Below, piece by piece: positions 17,019 to 26,162 of a stretch of DNA of 64,000 bases. Position 1 is the first letter of the stretch; every line of letters starts with the position of its first letter. Source of the DNA: Oscillospiraceae bacterium. GTDB lineage: Bacteria > Bacillota > Clostridia > Oscillospirales > Ruminococcaceae. The stretch spans positions 1 through 64,000 of the forward strand of contig CACXZI010000004.1 of NCBI GenBank assembly GCA_902772105.1, written 5' to 3'. The notes beneath the pieces were generated by a model. That model worked only from the letters and a program-made list of their open reading frames with translations, was not told where the DNA came from and did not search any database. Position numbers and translations under genes: made by a program.

Positions 17019-18869
17019 TTAAACTATTTCTATTTTATATTTTAAAAACCAATAGTTAATTTGAAGCATATATGCAATCATCTGAGGCCCTGCCATTAAC
17101 TGCCCATACCATGGAGTTTTGTAGTCTGATGATGTATATAAAAATTTTTCAACCTTTTTAACATCAACAAAATTAAGAATAGGCGAATTAGAATTATTAA
17201 TAACATCAAACATCATATCTTTTAAAATTTTTTCATACTTAGGATTATATGTTTTAGGATATGGACTTTTTTTTCTATATAAAACCTCTTTTGGAAGATA
17301 TTTCTCCCCTGCCTTTCTCAAAAGCCCTTTAATATACGATCCGCAACATTTCATCTCCCACGGAACATTAAAAACATATTCCAAAATTCTATGGTCTGCA
17401 AAAGGAACTCTAGCTTCAAGCCCAGAAAACATGCTGGTTCTATCCATCCTATCTAGTAGTGTCATCATAAACCATCTAAAGTTTAAATAAAACATCTCTC
17501 TTCTTCTTTTTTCTTCTTCGTTTTCTCCAAAAAGTTTAGGAGTTTTATCAACAGTTTTTTGGTATGCAATCTTAACATATTCGTCTAAATTAATATAGTC
17601 AACAACAGAATCCGAAAGAAGAATTTTTCTATGATCTAAATTCAAAGCCCAAGGAAAAGTTTTAGCATTAAACATTTTTTTTCTATAAAACCACGGATAT
17701 CCTCCAAAAATTTCGTCAGCACATTCCCCAGTTAAAGCAACCTTATTTTTTAAAGCAACCTTAGAACAAAAATAAAGCAAAGAAGATTCAACATCAGCCA
17801 TACATGGCAAATCTTTTGCATCAACAGCGCTAAAAAGATTTGAAACCAAATCCTGCATATCACATTCAAGATATGTATGGTTTGTTCCTAAAAATTCAAC
17901 CATCTTTTCAACATATGGCCTATCTTGTGAAGGCTGAAAACTATTAGATCTAAAATATCTTTTATTATCTACATAATCAAAAGAAAATGTGTCAACTTGT
18001 TTTTGCTGCTTTTTAAATTCTAAAGCGCAAATAGCTGTTATTAAACTACTATCAACCCCACCAGATAAAAATGTGCAAATAGGAACATCAGATATAAGCT
18101 GCCTTTTAACAGCATCTTCAATCAAAAATCTAGTTTTTTCGATAGTTTTTTTAAAAGAATCTGTGTGATATCTACTTTTTAACTTCCAATATTCAACCTG
18201 CCGTATACCTTTTTCACTAAACTTTAAATAGTTTCCAGGCAAAAGCTCAAAAATATCTTTAAAAACTCCCTTTCCAAGGCTTCTTGCAGGCCCCAACCCA
18301 AATATTTCACAAAGTCCTTCTCTATCAACCCTTTTTTTAACTCCAGGAAACTCAAAAATTCCTTTTATTTCAGACGAAAAAATTAAAAAACCTTCATGAA
18401 AAGTGTAAAACAAAGGTTTAACTCCAATTCTATCTCTATATATTGTTAACTCTTTTTTTAAATCATCCCAAATAGCATAAGCAAAAATTCCATTTAATTT
18501 TTTAACAAAATCATCTCCAAAAATCATATGTCCCATCAAAACAACCTCTGTGTCGGATGTTGTTTTAAATTTAACTCCAAATTGTTTTAATTCATCACGA
18601 AGCTCTTTTGTATTATATATTTCTCCATTATAAACTATTGTGCTTGTTTTAAAGTTAAAACTTCTAGTCATAGGCTGGGTAGCATTTTCTAAATCAACAA
18701 TAGAAAGCCGAACATGGCAAAGAGCGCATTCTTTTTTAATAAAAATCCCGCCACCATCCGGGCCTCTGTGTTTTTGAACCTTATTCATATTATTTAGAAT
18801 AATATTCCATTCTTTTCTGTTTTTCAAAAAATTTAAACCAATTTTAGAAAATCCAGCAATTCCGCACAT
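17019..18869 (-). CDS. asnB: Asparagine synthase (glutamine-hydrolysing)
   Basis: Makes asparagine from aspartate, ATP and glutamine. 616 residues: an N-terminal class II glutaminase domain with nucleophile Cys2 (MCGIAGFS) and RGPDGGG near 38, then the synthetase domain with the pyrophosphatase loop SGGVDSS near 268. Length and motifs match the AsnB group common in Firmicutes. It lies 21 nt after dpaB on the same strand and may be read from the dpaA-dpaB promoter; that link to sporulation is inference from spacing only. Confidence 0.95.
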   Translation of the reverse strand: MCGIAGFSKIGLNFLKNRKEWNIILNNMNKVQKHRGPDGGGIFIKKECALCHVRLSIVDLENATQPMTRSFNFKTSTIVYNGEIYNTKELRDELKQFGVKFKTTSDTEVVLMGHMIFGDDFVKKLNGIFAYAIWDDLKKELTIYRDRIGVKPLFYTFHEGFLIFSSEIKGIFEFPGVKKRVDREGLCEIFGLGPARSLGKGVFKDIFELLPGNYLKFSEKGIRQVEYWKLKSRYHTDSFKKTIEKTRFLIEDAVKRQLISDVPICTFLSGGVDSSLITAICALEFKKQQKQVDTFSFDYVDNKRYFRSNSFQPSQDRPYVEKMVEFLGTNHTYLECDMQDLVSNLFSAVDAKDLPCMADVESSLLYFCSKVALKNKVALTGECADEIFGGYPWFYRKKMFNAKTFPWALNLDHRKILLSDSVVDYINLDEYVKIAYQKTVDKTPKLFGENEEEKRRREMFYLNFRWFMMTLLDRMDRTSMFSGLEARVPFADHRILEYVFNVPWEMKCCGSYIKGLLRKAGEKYLPKEVLYRKKSPYPKTYNPKYEKILKDMMFDVINNSNSPILNFVDVKKVEKFLYTSSDYKTPWYGQLMAGPQMIAYMLQINYWFLKYKIEIV

Positions 18870-18890
18870 ATAAAAACACCTACCTTAAAT

Positions 18891-19469
18891 TTAAAGTATT
18901 ACTGGTTGAATTTGTCTTCCCTTTAGCGCTTCTTCAATTGAAGGTATTAAAAGGTCTGCATTAGAAACAATAGAGTTTGGCTTTTTTTTATAGTCATCCT
19001 GGCAAAAAGGAACAAAATATATATTTTTTGAATTTAATAAAAGCCCAATATTTTTCATATTTATTCCTAAGGCATCATTAGTAGAAACAAAAATTAAAAT
19101 TGGCTTTTGATTTCTAAGGTGCGCTTTAGCAGCCATTAAAACTGGTGTATCTGAAATAGCGTTTGCAAGCTTTGCAATTGTGTTTCCGGTGCAAGGAAAA
19201 ATAACCAAAATATCTAAATTGTTAGAAGGCCCAACCGGTTCAGCAGCTTCAATTGAAAGAATGGGTTTTCTTTTTGTTATTTCATGTGCTTTTTCGATAA
19301 ATTCTTTTGCTATTCCAAATCTGCTATTAATTTTTTGAGAGTTAAATGAAAATATTGTTTGAACAAAGTCACATTGCTTTTTTATTTCTTCTAACTTTGA
19401 AAAAGTTTTTTTAAATGTACAAAAAGAACCAGTTAAAGCAACACCAATTTTTTTGTCCTTTAAAAACAT
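18891..19469 (-). CDS. dpaB: Dipicolinate synthase subunit B
   Basis: With DpaA, oxidises dihydrodipicolinate to dipicolinic acid, the calcium chelator of the spore core, in the mother cell. 192 residues of flavoprotein fold, opening KKIGVALTGSFCTFKKTF, with VFPCTGNTIAKLANAISDTPVLMA-type sequence near 105-125 and the NPLVSAND-equivalent VSTNDALG near 148. Start at ATG 19469 has AAAGGAG 8 nt upstream; the ATG at 19493 would lie inside dpaA. 13 nt after dpaA. Confidence 0.93.
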   Translation of the reverse strand: MFLKDKKIGVALTGSFCTFKKTFSKLEEIKKQCDFVQTIFSFNSQKINSRFGIAKEFIEKAHEITKRKPILSIEAAEPVGPSNNLDILVIFPCTGNTIAKLANAISDTPVLMAAKAHLRNQKPILIFVSTNDALGINMKNIGLLLNSKNIYFVPFCQDDYKKKPNSIVSNADLLIPSIEEALKGRQIQPVIL

Positions 19470-19482
19470 AAAAACAACTCCT

Positions 19483-20346
19483 TTAGTGTTCATAATTAAT
19501 CTTTTTTGTGATTTTTAATGTTATGTCTGCCAAAAGTTCTCCTGAAGAATAAGCCTTAAACTTTCCTGGTATTCCCGAAATCTGCTCAAAATTTATCTTT
19601 TTCTTTTTAGCTTTTTTTAAATCAATGCCAACATTTGTTATATCTAAAATAAAAGCTTTTTCGTTTAATGCATCTAAAACATCTTCATTAAAAATTTGTT
19701 TTGGAATGGTATTAAAAATATAGTTAAACTTTTCAGCCTTAAAAACCAAAGAACTAGTTTCAAAAACAGAAAATGAAAACGCTCTAGCCCAAGCTTTTTC
19801 TTTTTCATCATTAGTGCAAACAAAAACCTTAGAACAAAGATTTTTTAGTTTATTTGCAATAATTTTTCCGCAATTTCCAAACCCCAAAACCAAACATTTG
19901 CTAAAATGCATATTAAAACCATTTTTTAAAATTGCTTTTGCAATTGCTGCTTCTGCTGTTGCAATTGAATTGTAAACAACAAATTTGTTATCTTTGTAGT
20001 AGTCATAAACAAAAACATTTTTTTCTCTGCAAACTCTCAAAAATTTTTCTGTGAAACATCCTCCAAACAAAACATTTTCACAGGTTAAGTATGACAAAAA
20101 TTCTTCAATTGAAATTTTTTTATTATTAGTGTTTAAATAAACAAAATCTCTAGAAAAAGGAATTGAAAGTATAATATTTTTTGAATTTTTAACCGCAAAC
20201 TTTAAAGAACTAGTTTTTTTAACTGCTTTATCAAAAAATTCACAATTCATATTTAAAACCAAAACCTTAAATTTTTTTAAAGCCAAATAGTTTGCAAAAT
20301 GACAAAATCTTTTGTCGTTCCCAATAATTAAAAAATCAAATTGCAA
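19483..20346 (-). CDS. dpaA: Dipicolinate synthase subunit A
   Basis: Catalytic partner of DpaB; a Rossmann-fold dehydrogenase. 287 residues. The C-terminal NAD(P)-binding motif VLGFGNCGKIIANKL is near 150-165, and DITNVGIDLKKAKK with GIPGKFKAYSSGELLADI near the end is typical. The TTG at 20346 is chosen because AGGTGG lies 7-8 nt upstream; an upstream GTG at 20367 precedes that site. Its presence with spoIIR shows that core sporulation genes persist in this genome. Expression in B. subtilis is by sigma-K; I could not make out such a promoter here. Confidence 0.92.
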   Translation of the reverse strand: MQFDFLIIGNDKRFCHFANYLALKKFKVLVLNMNCEFFDKAVKKTSSLKFAVKNSKNIILSIPFSRDFVYLNTNNKKISIEEFLSYLTCENVLFGGCFTEKFLRVCREKNVFVYDYYKDNKFVVYNSIATAEAAIAKAILKNGFNMHFSKCLVLGFGNCGKIIANKLKNLCSKVFVCTNDEKEKAWARAFSFSVFETSSLVFKAEKFNYIFNTIPKQIFNEDVLDALNEKAFILDITNVGIDLKKAKKKKINFEQISGIPGKFKAYSSGELLADITLKITKKINYEH

Positions 20347-20527
20347 AATAACACCACCTAAAAACACTCTTTTTTAATATATGTTTTTCTTATATTTAAA
20401 GTTACATTAATTTTTTAAAACTTTTAAAATTTGATAAAATATTATAAAATTAAAATAAAACGCAAAATACGTCATATATTTTTTTTAAAAAAATGTTTAA
20501 TAAAAAAGAATAGGAGTGTGAAAACAA

Positions 20528-21712
20528 ATGATTGTTAAACCAAAAATTCGAGATTTTATTTGCACAACAGCTCATCCAAAAGGTGCTTTTGAAAATGTTA
20601 AAAGGCAAATTGAATACATAAAATCTAAAGAAAAAATAAATGAAAGCGAAAATGCTTTAATAATAGGATGTTCAACAGGTTATGGTCTATCATCCCGAAT
20701 TGCTGCTGCTTTTTTAAAAGGGTGCAACACATTAGGAGTTATGTATGAAAAAGAAGCCAAAAACAAAAGAACAGCAACAGCTGGTTGGTATAACACAGCA
20801 TTTTTTGAAGAATTTGCTTTAAAAGAAGGATTATATGCAAAAACAATTAATGCTGATGCCTTCTCAGAAGAAACCATGGAAAAAGTTATCAAAATAATAA
20901 AAAAAGACCTTAATAAAATAAGCCTCATAATATATAGTCTTGCTGCTCCAAGAAGAACAATGCCAGATGGAACAATTGTTTCTTCTGTTTTAAAAACAAC
21001 AAATGAAGAATTTAAAAGCAAATCTTTAAATTTAGAAACAAAAGAAGTTTTTGAAGTTTTAATTCCACCAGCAACCGAAGAAGAAACAAAAAACACAATA
21101 AAAGTTATGGGTGGAGACAATTTAAAAAGATGGATTGAAAAACTAAATGATGCGGATGTTTTAGAAAAAAACACTAAAGTTATTTCTTTTTCGTATGAAG
21201 GGCCAGATCTAACACACAAAATATATAAAGACGGAACAATAGGAAAAGCAAAACAAAATCTTTTAGAAGCAACAAACGAAATAAACAAAAAATATGAAAA
21301 CATAAAAGCATATGTTTCTTTAAATAAAGCACTAGTAACCCAATCTAGCGCTGCTATTCCTGTTGTTCCACTATATTTAACAATTCTATATAAGATAATG
21401 AAAGAACAAAATCTTCATGAAGGATGCATAGAACAAGCATATAGACTTTTTAAAGAAAAACTAACAAAAAACCCAAAACTAGACGAAAAAAACCGAATAC
21501 GATTAGATGATTATGAAATGCTTCCTAGTGTTCAACAAGAAGTTAAAAAAGCATGGGAAAAAGTTAACACAACCAATTTAGAAGATTTTGCAGATTTAGA
21601 AGGATATAAAAAAGATTTTTTAAATATGTTTGGATTTTCTTTTGAAAACGTAAACTATGACGAAGATGTTGATGTTAACATAAAAATTAAAAGTCTTTCG
21701 AATGAAATTTAA
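20528..21712 (+). CDS. fabV: Trans-2-enoyl-ACP/CoA reductase FabV
   Basis: NADH-dependent enoyl reductase of the FabV/TER family, used in fatty acid synthesis or in reduction of crotonyl-CoA. 394 residues, the usual length. The dinucleotide-binding loop is GCSTGYGLSSR at 48-57, and the active-site Y-x8-K is Tyr233/Lys242 in KIYKDGTIGKAK. SLAAPRR near 137 is also diagnostic. ATG with AGGAGTG upstream. Divergent from dpaA; monocistronic, followed by the repeat-rich spacer. ACP versus CoA preference cannot be judged from sequence by eye. Confidence 0.95.
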   Translation: MIVKPKIRDFICTTAHPKGAFENVKRQIEYIKSKEKINESENALIIGCSTGYGLSSRIAAAFLKGCNTLGVMYEKEAKNKRTATAGWYNTAFFEEFALKEGLYAKTINADAFSEETMEKVIKIIKKDLNKISLIIYSLAAPRRTMPDGTIVSSVLKTTNEEFKSKSLNLETKEVFEVLIPPATEEETKNTIKVMGGDNLKRWIEKLNDADVLEKNTKVISFSYEGPDLTHKIYKDGTIGKAKQNLLEATNEINKKYENIKAYVSLNKALVTQSSAAIPVVPLYLTILYKIMKEQNLHEGCIEQAYRLFKEKLTKNPKLDEKNRIRLDDYEMLPSVQQEVKKAWEKVNTTNLEDFADLEGYKKDFLNMFGFSFENVNYDEDVDVNIKIKSLSNEI

Positions 21713-22183
21713 AATGTAAAACATATCAACCACTATCAATGTTTAACTAAAAACTTTATCAACATAAACTTTAACTAATAAATAAAATTAGAAAAATTTT
21801 TACATATAATTATTTTAAACAATAAATTAATAGTCAGTTATAAATTTTATATATTTCTCAAATATTACAAAAATATTATTAAAAAACTCATTAGATTTTT
21901 AAATTTTAATTTTTAAGTCTTATACAAATAATTTTTTAACATTTAAAACAATAAACTAACTTTAACTAAGTTGAATAAATTTTAATATCAATATTTAACT
22001 AAAAACTTTATCAACATAAACTTTAACTAATAAATAAAATTAGAAAAATTTTTACATATAATTTTTTTAAAAAATAAATTAATAGTCAATTATAAATTTT
22101 ATATATTTCTCCAATATTAAAAAAATATTATTAAAAAATTCATTAAATTTTTAGTTTATAATATCAATATTTAACTAAAAACT

Positions 22184-22192
22184 TTATCCACA
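22184..22192 (+). promoter_or_regulatory. DnaA-box-like site (TTATCCACA)
   Basis: Exact match to the consensus DnaA box in repeat copy 3. Copies 1 and 2 have TTATCAACA at 21756-21764 and 22008-22016. A/T-rich DNA gives chance hits, so binding is not established. Confidence 0.4.
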
Positions 22193-22980
22193 TAAACTTT
22201 AAACAATATATAAATTTAGCAAAATTTTTACATATAATTATTTTAAAAAATAAATTAATAGTCAATTATAAATTTTATATATTTCTCCAATATTAAAAAA
22301 ATATTATTAAAAAATTCATTAAATTTCAAAATAAAACTCTAAATTTTAATATATTAAAAATGTTCTATAAACATATTATGCCTACTTAAAAAACTAAAAA
22401 ACAAAATATAGTTAAAGCCTTTTATTTTAACATAACATTATAAATTTCTCTTTTCATAATAACTATAAAATTTTATCTTTAACATTAATAATTTAAAAAT
22501 TAATTATTTAACATAATCTTTAGTTATAAATCCCTAATAAAACAAATTTTAAATTAAATTTTTTAATTATAAATTTTTAATTTTAAAAATTACTATACAA
22601 CAAAATATAAATTATATAAAAATTATTAATATATTAATAAAAAATTGCCTAATTTTAAAATCAGATTACTCAATATAATTTTCATAATAAATATCAACAT
22701 AAACTTTTGTATTATTTTTTAAATAAATAATTTAATAGTAATTAAAAAAATAAATTTTAATATCATTAATATTTTAAGTAAAAGATAATAAAAATATATA
22801 AAAAATTAAACTAAAATTTTATAAACTTAAAATAACTAAAAAAACATTATTAAAAAACTCATTAGATTTTTAAATTTTAATTTTTAAGTCTTATGCAAAT
22901 AATTTTTTAATATTTAAAACAATAAACTAGCTTTAACTAAGTTGCATAAATTTATAATATCGATGTTTAACTAAAAAACT

Positions 22981-22989
22981 TTATCCACA
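22981..22989 (+). promoter_or_regulatory. DnaA-box-like site (TTATCCACA)
   Basis: Second exact consensus match, at the same place in repeat copy 4 and in the same orientation as the other three sites. Confidence 0.4.
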
Positions 22990-23505
22990 TAAACTTTAAA
23001 CAATATATAAATTTAGCAAAATTTTTACATATAATTATTTTAAAAAATAAACTAATAGTCAATTATAAATTTTATATATTTCTCAAATATTAAAAAAATA
23101 TTACTAAAAACGCATTAAATTTCAAAATAAAACTTTAAATCTTATAACTAAAAAATATTCTATAAATATCTATTAATACCTACCTAAAAAACAAAATATA
23201 GTTAAAGCCTTTTATTTTAAACATAAACATTATAAATTTCTCTTTTCATAATAACTATAAAATTTTATCTTTAATATTAATAATTTAAAAATTAATTAAC
23301 ATAACTTTTAAACAAAAATAAGTTATATAATAATCTAATAATATTAATTAAAATTCTAAAATCAAATAAATAGAAATTATATTTTAAACAAAACCACTTT
23401 GCATATATTATTACATGTTAACCTAAACATTTTTATACATTATTCTAAATATACCTAAAATAATTACTAAAACTTTCATACCATTAAAAATCACACATAA
23501 AAAAA

Positions 23506-23940
23506 CTATTTTGCACTATTAAGTTCTTTTGGCTCTTGTTCATAATTTAAAGAATGCAAATCTCCACCAATTAGCTTATTTTTATATGTTAAAACGTTTG
23601 CTACATATTTTTCAGACTTCTTTTTAGATTTATTAGAAGTAACATAAAACTGTTTTTGAACACAACTTTTTCCTGAATATTTTTCTAAATTAAATCCTTG
23701 TTTCTTTTGCAATTCATTATATTTTTTTAATCCATCTCCAAAATTTTCTGGAATATTAACCTCTTTTTCACTAATATATTCAATTTCATACCCTAATGAT
23801 TTTAAATATTTTTCGGGCTCTATTTCTTTTTTTGTTTTAAGCATAAAAACCACAATTAAAACAATAGCAGAAAAAACAATAGCTAAAATTAAAGAGGTTA
23901 AAATTTTATTCATCTTAACAACAACAGAAACCATTTTCAC
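23506..23940 (-). CDS. DUF4830 domain protein, membrane-anchored
   Basis: 144 residues. One N-terminal membrane helix (residues about 12-34, ILTSLILAIVFSAIVLIVVF) is followed by an extracytoplasmic domain with YLKSLGYEIEY, VNIPENFGDGLKKYNELQK and KLIGGDLHSLNY, a pattern I recognise as DUF4830, a clostridial domain of unknown role. GTG start at 23940 with AGGGAG 5 nt upstream; an ATG two codons later is the alternative. It stands alone on the minus strand, convergent with fabV and back to back with the PucR-type regulator. Confidence 0.7.
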   Translation of the reverse strand: MKMVSVVVKMNKILTSLILAIVFSAIVLIVVFMLKTKKEIEPEKYLKSLGYEIEYISEKEVNIPENFGDGLKKYNELQKKQGFNLEKYSGKSCVQKQFYVTSNKSKKKSEKYVANVLTYKNKLIGGDLHSLNYEQEPKELNSAK

Positions 23941-24093
23941 ATCAACTCCCTAAATAAAAATATGTACAAACAATAAAAATGATACATAAAATTAAAAATT
24001 AAAAATATAAATTTGAAAAGTAACAAAATAGTAACAAAATATTATTCATTTATTACAAAAAAAATTAAAATTAATATTAAAAGTTAAAAAATA

Positions 24094-24122
24094 TTGACAA
24101 ATCATAACAAAACTGTTACAAT
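24094..24122 (+). promoter_or_regulatory. Promoter of the regulator-ftsEX-peptidase unit
   Basis: TTGACA (24094-24099), 17-nt spacer, TACAAT (24117-24122). A near-palindrome GTGTTATATAGCAC (24130-24143) lies at the expected start of transcription and may be an operator. The leader to the next ATG is about 95 nt. Confidence 0.75.
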
Positions 24123-24225
24123 AGCAAACGTGTTATATAGCACAACAATTATTTTTTGTTTACTATATGTATTATACATTTATTTTTTTAAATAAGAAAA
24201 AAACTAAAAAGAAGGGAAAATTTAA

Positions 24226-25299
24226 ATGTTTTATGAAATTTTAAAAAAAGTAATGTATGAAATATATAATACAACAAAAAAAGAAATTGGAATATTAGAT
24301 GAAGAAAAAAAAATTGTAATATATAAAGGCCAAAAAGAAATTAGAAATTTAGAAGAAAAAATAATTGAAAGTTTAAATTTAACATCAACAGAAGATGTTT
24401 TTTTAAACTATTGTTATTTGCCGCTAAATTTAAAAACAAAACATTACATTTTTATTGAAGGAACCGATAAAGAAAGCAAAAATCAATTAAAAATAATGAA
24501 AATTTTAATTGAAAGTGCATTGTTAAAAAAACAAATGAGCAAAGAAGAATTAATTGAAAAAATTTTAAAAAGCGAAATATATGAAAAAGAAATAGAAAAA
24601 AAAGCAGAAATTTTAAATATAGAAATAAACAAAAAAAGAGTTGTTATTCTAATAAAAACTAAAGTAGAAGAATCTAAGATTGTGAAAAATTTCTTAAAAA
24701 AAAATTTAAACCAAGAAGACTTTTTAATAGAGTTAGAAAACGAAAAATTTGTTATTTTAAAAACAATAAAAGAACAAGAAAAAGAACAAAAAATTTTAGA
24801 ATATTTAAAAGAACTAAATAAAACATTGAAAGAAAAAATCAAAATTGAAATTAATATCGCAGTTGGAAACTTCGTGGAAAATTTAAAGAAAATTGAAAAT
24901 TCTTTTAAAGAAGCAACACTTGCTCTTGAAATTAAACAAATTTTTCAAAATTCTGACGATATAATATTTTATAATAATATAGGAATAGAAAGAATCATAT
25001 ATAAATTGCCTATTTCTATATGTGAGATATTTTTGGCAGAAGTCTTAAAAAAGAAAAAAATTAAAAATTTAAATGAAGAAATTCTTTTCACAATAAACAG
25101 TTTTTTTGATAATAACCTAAACATTTCAGAAACTTCAAGAAAACTTTTCATACATAGAAATACTTTGGTGTATAGGCTAGAAAAAATTAAAAATTTAACA
25201 GGTTTAGATTTAAGAAATTTTGAAGATGCCATAAAATTTAAATTAGCGTTACTAATACAAAAATATTTAAACTTTATTGCAGAAAAAAACAACATTTAA
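24226..25299 (+). CDS. PucR/CdaR-type helix-turn-helix regulator
   Basis: 357 residues, Lys/Glu-rich. The C-terminal 55 residues hold the PucR-type helix-turn-helix: ETSRKLFIHRNTLVYRLEKI near 305, followed by TGLDL and a long helix. The middle (about 190-260, INIAVGNFVENLKKIENSF) resembles the degenerate GGDEF-like domain of CdaR regulators. Such a regulator stands before ftsE in other clostridia, but its ligand is unknown. It ends 11 nt before ftsE, so it is the first gene of a regulator-ftsE-ftsX-peptidase operon. The palindrome at 24130-24143 could be its own binding site. Confidence 0.82.
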   Translation: MFYEILKKVMYEIYNTTKKEIGILDEEKKIVIYKGQKEIRNLEEKIIESLNLTSTEDVFLNYCYLPLNLKTKHYIFIEGTDKESKNQLKIMKILIESALLKKQMSKEELIEKILKSEIYEKEIEKKAEILNIEINKKRVVILIKTKVEESKIVKNFLKKNLNQEDFLIELENEKFVILKTIKEQEKEQKILEYLKELNKTLKEKIKIEINIAVGNFVENLKKIENSFKEATLALEIKQIFQNSDDIIFYNNIGIERIIYKLPISICEIFLAEVLKKKKIKNLNEEILFTINSFFDNNLNISETSRKLFIHRNTLVYRLEKIKNLTGLDLRNFEDAIKFKLALLIQKYLNFIAEKNNI

Positions 25300-25310
25300 G
25301 GAGAAAAAAC

Positions 25311-26162
25311 ATGATTCGCATGGAGGACGTATGCTTTGGATATGACCTATATCACAATGTTTTAGATAACATAAATTTAAACATTGAAGATGGAGAATTT
25401 GTTTTCATAATAGGAAAATCTGGAGCAGGAAAAAGTTCACTTTTTAAACTTCTATCACATGAATATAAACCAACATCGGGAAAATTAATAGTAAATGGGC
25501 AAAACCTTGTTAACCTTCCAAGAAAAAAAGTCCCATACTATAGAAGAAGTGTTGGGATGGTTTTCCAAGACTTTAGATTAATAAACAAAATGACCGTTTT
25601 TGACAACGTCGCCTTTGTTTTAAGGGTTACAAATCATTCAACAAGATACATAAAAAAAAGAGTTCCTGATGTTTTAAGCATGGTTAATCTTTCGGATAAG
25701 GCAGATAAATATCCAGGTGAACTATCCGGAGGAGAACAACAAAGAATTGCAATAGCAAGAGCTCTGGCTAGCAGCCCTTCTCTTTTAATTGCAGATGAAC
25801 CAACAGGAAACATAGATCCAGAACTTTCTCAGCAGCTAATTAAAGTTTTAATAGATATAAATAAATATTTAGGAGTTACTATAATAGTTATAACGCATGA
25901 GCACAACCTAATAAAAAATTTTAGTAAAAGAGTTATAGAAATAGAAAACGGCACAATAAAAAAAGATATTATGCCAACACCAGAAAAAGATACATTAAAA
26001 GATAAAATATTAAAAGATAATACATTAAAATTAGAGCGTGATGTAGAAGATAAAACATCAGATAATGATACATCAGAAAAAAACATAACAAATGAAAAAA
26101 TTTTAGAAGAACCAAAAATATCAGAAAAAGAAAATATATTGGAGAACGAAAATGAATTTTAA
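25311..26162 (+). CDS. ftsE: Cell-division ATP-binding protein FtsE, with C-terminal extension
   Basis: ATPase of the FtsEX complex, which drives peptidoglycan hydrolases at the septum or side wall. Walker A GKSGAGKSS near residue 38, signature LSGGEQQRIAIARAL near 138, Walker B LLIADEPTGN near 160 and the H-loop in VITHEH near 195. The conserved ATPase ends near 225; about 55 extra residues follow, very rich in Lys, Asp, Glu and Asn, with a short internal repeat (KDKILKDNTLK). The ftsX ATG lies inside this tail, 11 nt before the ftsE stop. Confidence 0.96.
   Translation: MIRMEDVCFGYDLYHNVLDNINLNIEDGEFVFIIGKSGAGKSSLFKLLSHEYKPTSGKLIVNGQNLVNLPRKKVPYYRRSVGMVFQDFRLINKMTVFDNVAFVLRVTNHSTRYIKKRVPDVLSMVNLSDKADKYPGELSGGEQQRIAIARALASSPSLLIADEPTGNIDPELSQQLIKVLIDINKYLGVTIIVITHEHNLIKNFSKRVIEIENGTIKKDIMPTPEKDTLKDKILKDNTLKLERDVEDKTSDNDTSEKNITNEKILEEPKISEKENILENENEF

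Larger units (their letters stand above)
21736..23300. repeat. Nested AT-rich repeats, four copies of a ~170-bp unit
   Basis: A unit beginning TTTAACTAAAAACTTTATC occurs at about 21736, 21988, 22164 and 22961, each running 150-180 nt through an AATAGTCAATTATAAATTTT segment. A second block, linking copy 1 to copy 2 (about 21865-21990), recurs before copy 4 (about 22845-22965). A third block starting GTTAAAGCCTTTTATTTTAA occurs at about 22410 and 23200. There is no coding potential. Each copy of the main unit carries a DnaA-box-like site. Confidence 0.85.

Noticed and set aside
21736..23300. Chromosomal origin of replication
   Set aside because: DnaA-box-like sites are present, but there is no dnaA, dnaN, gyrase or parAB gene nearby and the sites fall in duplicated units; a titration site or chance is as likely.
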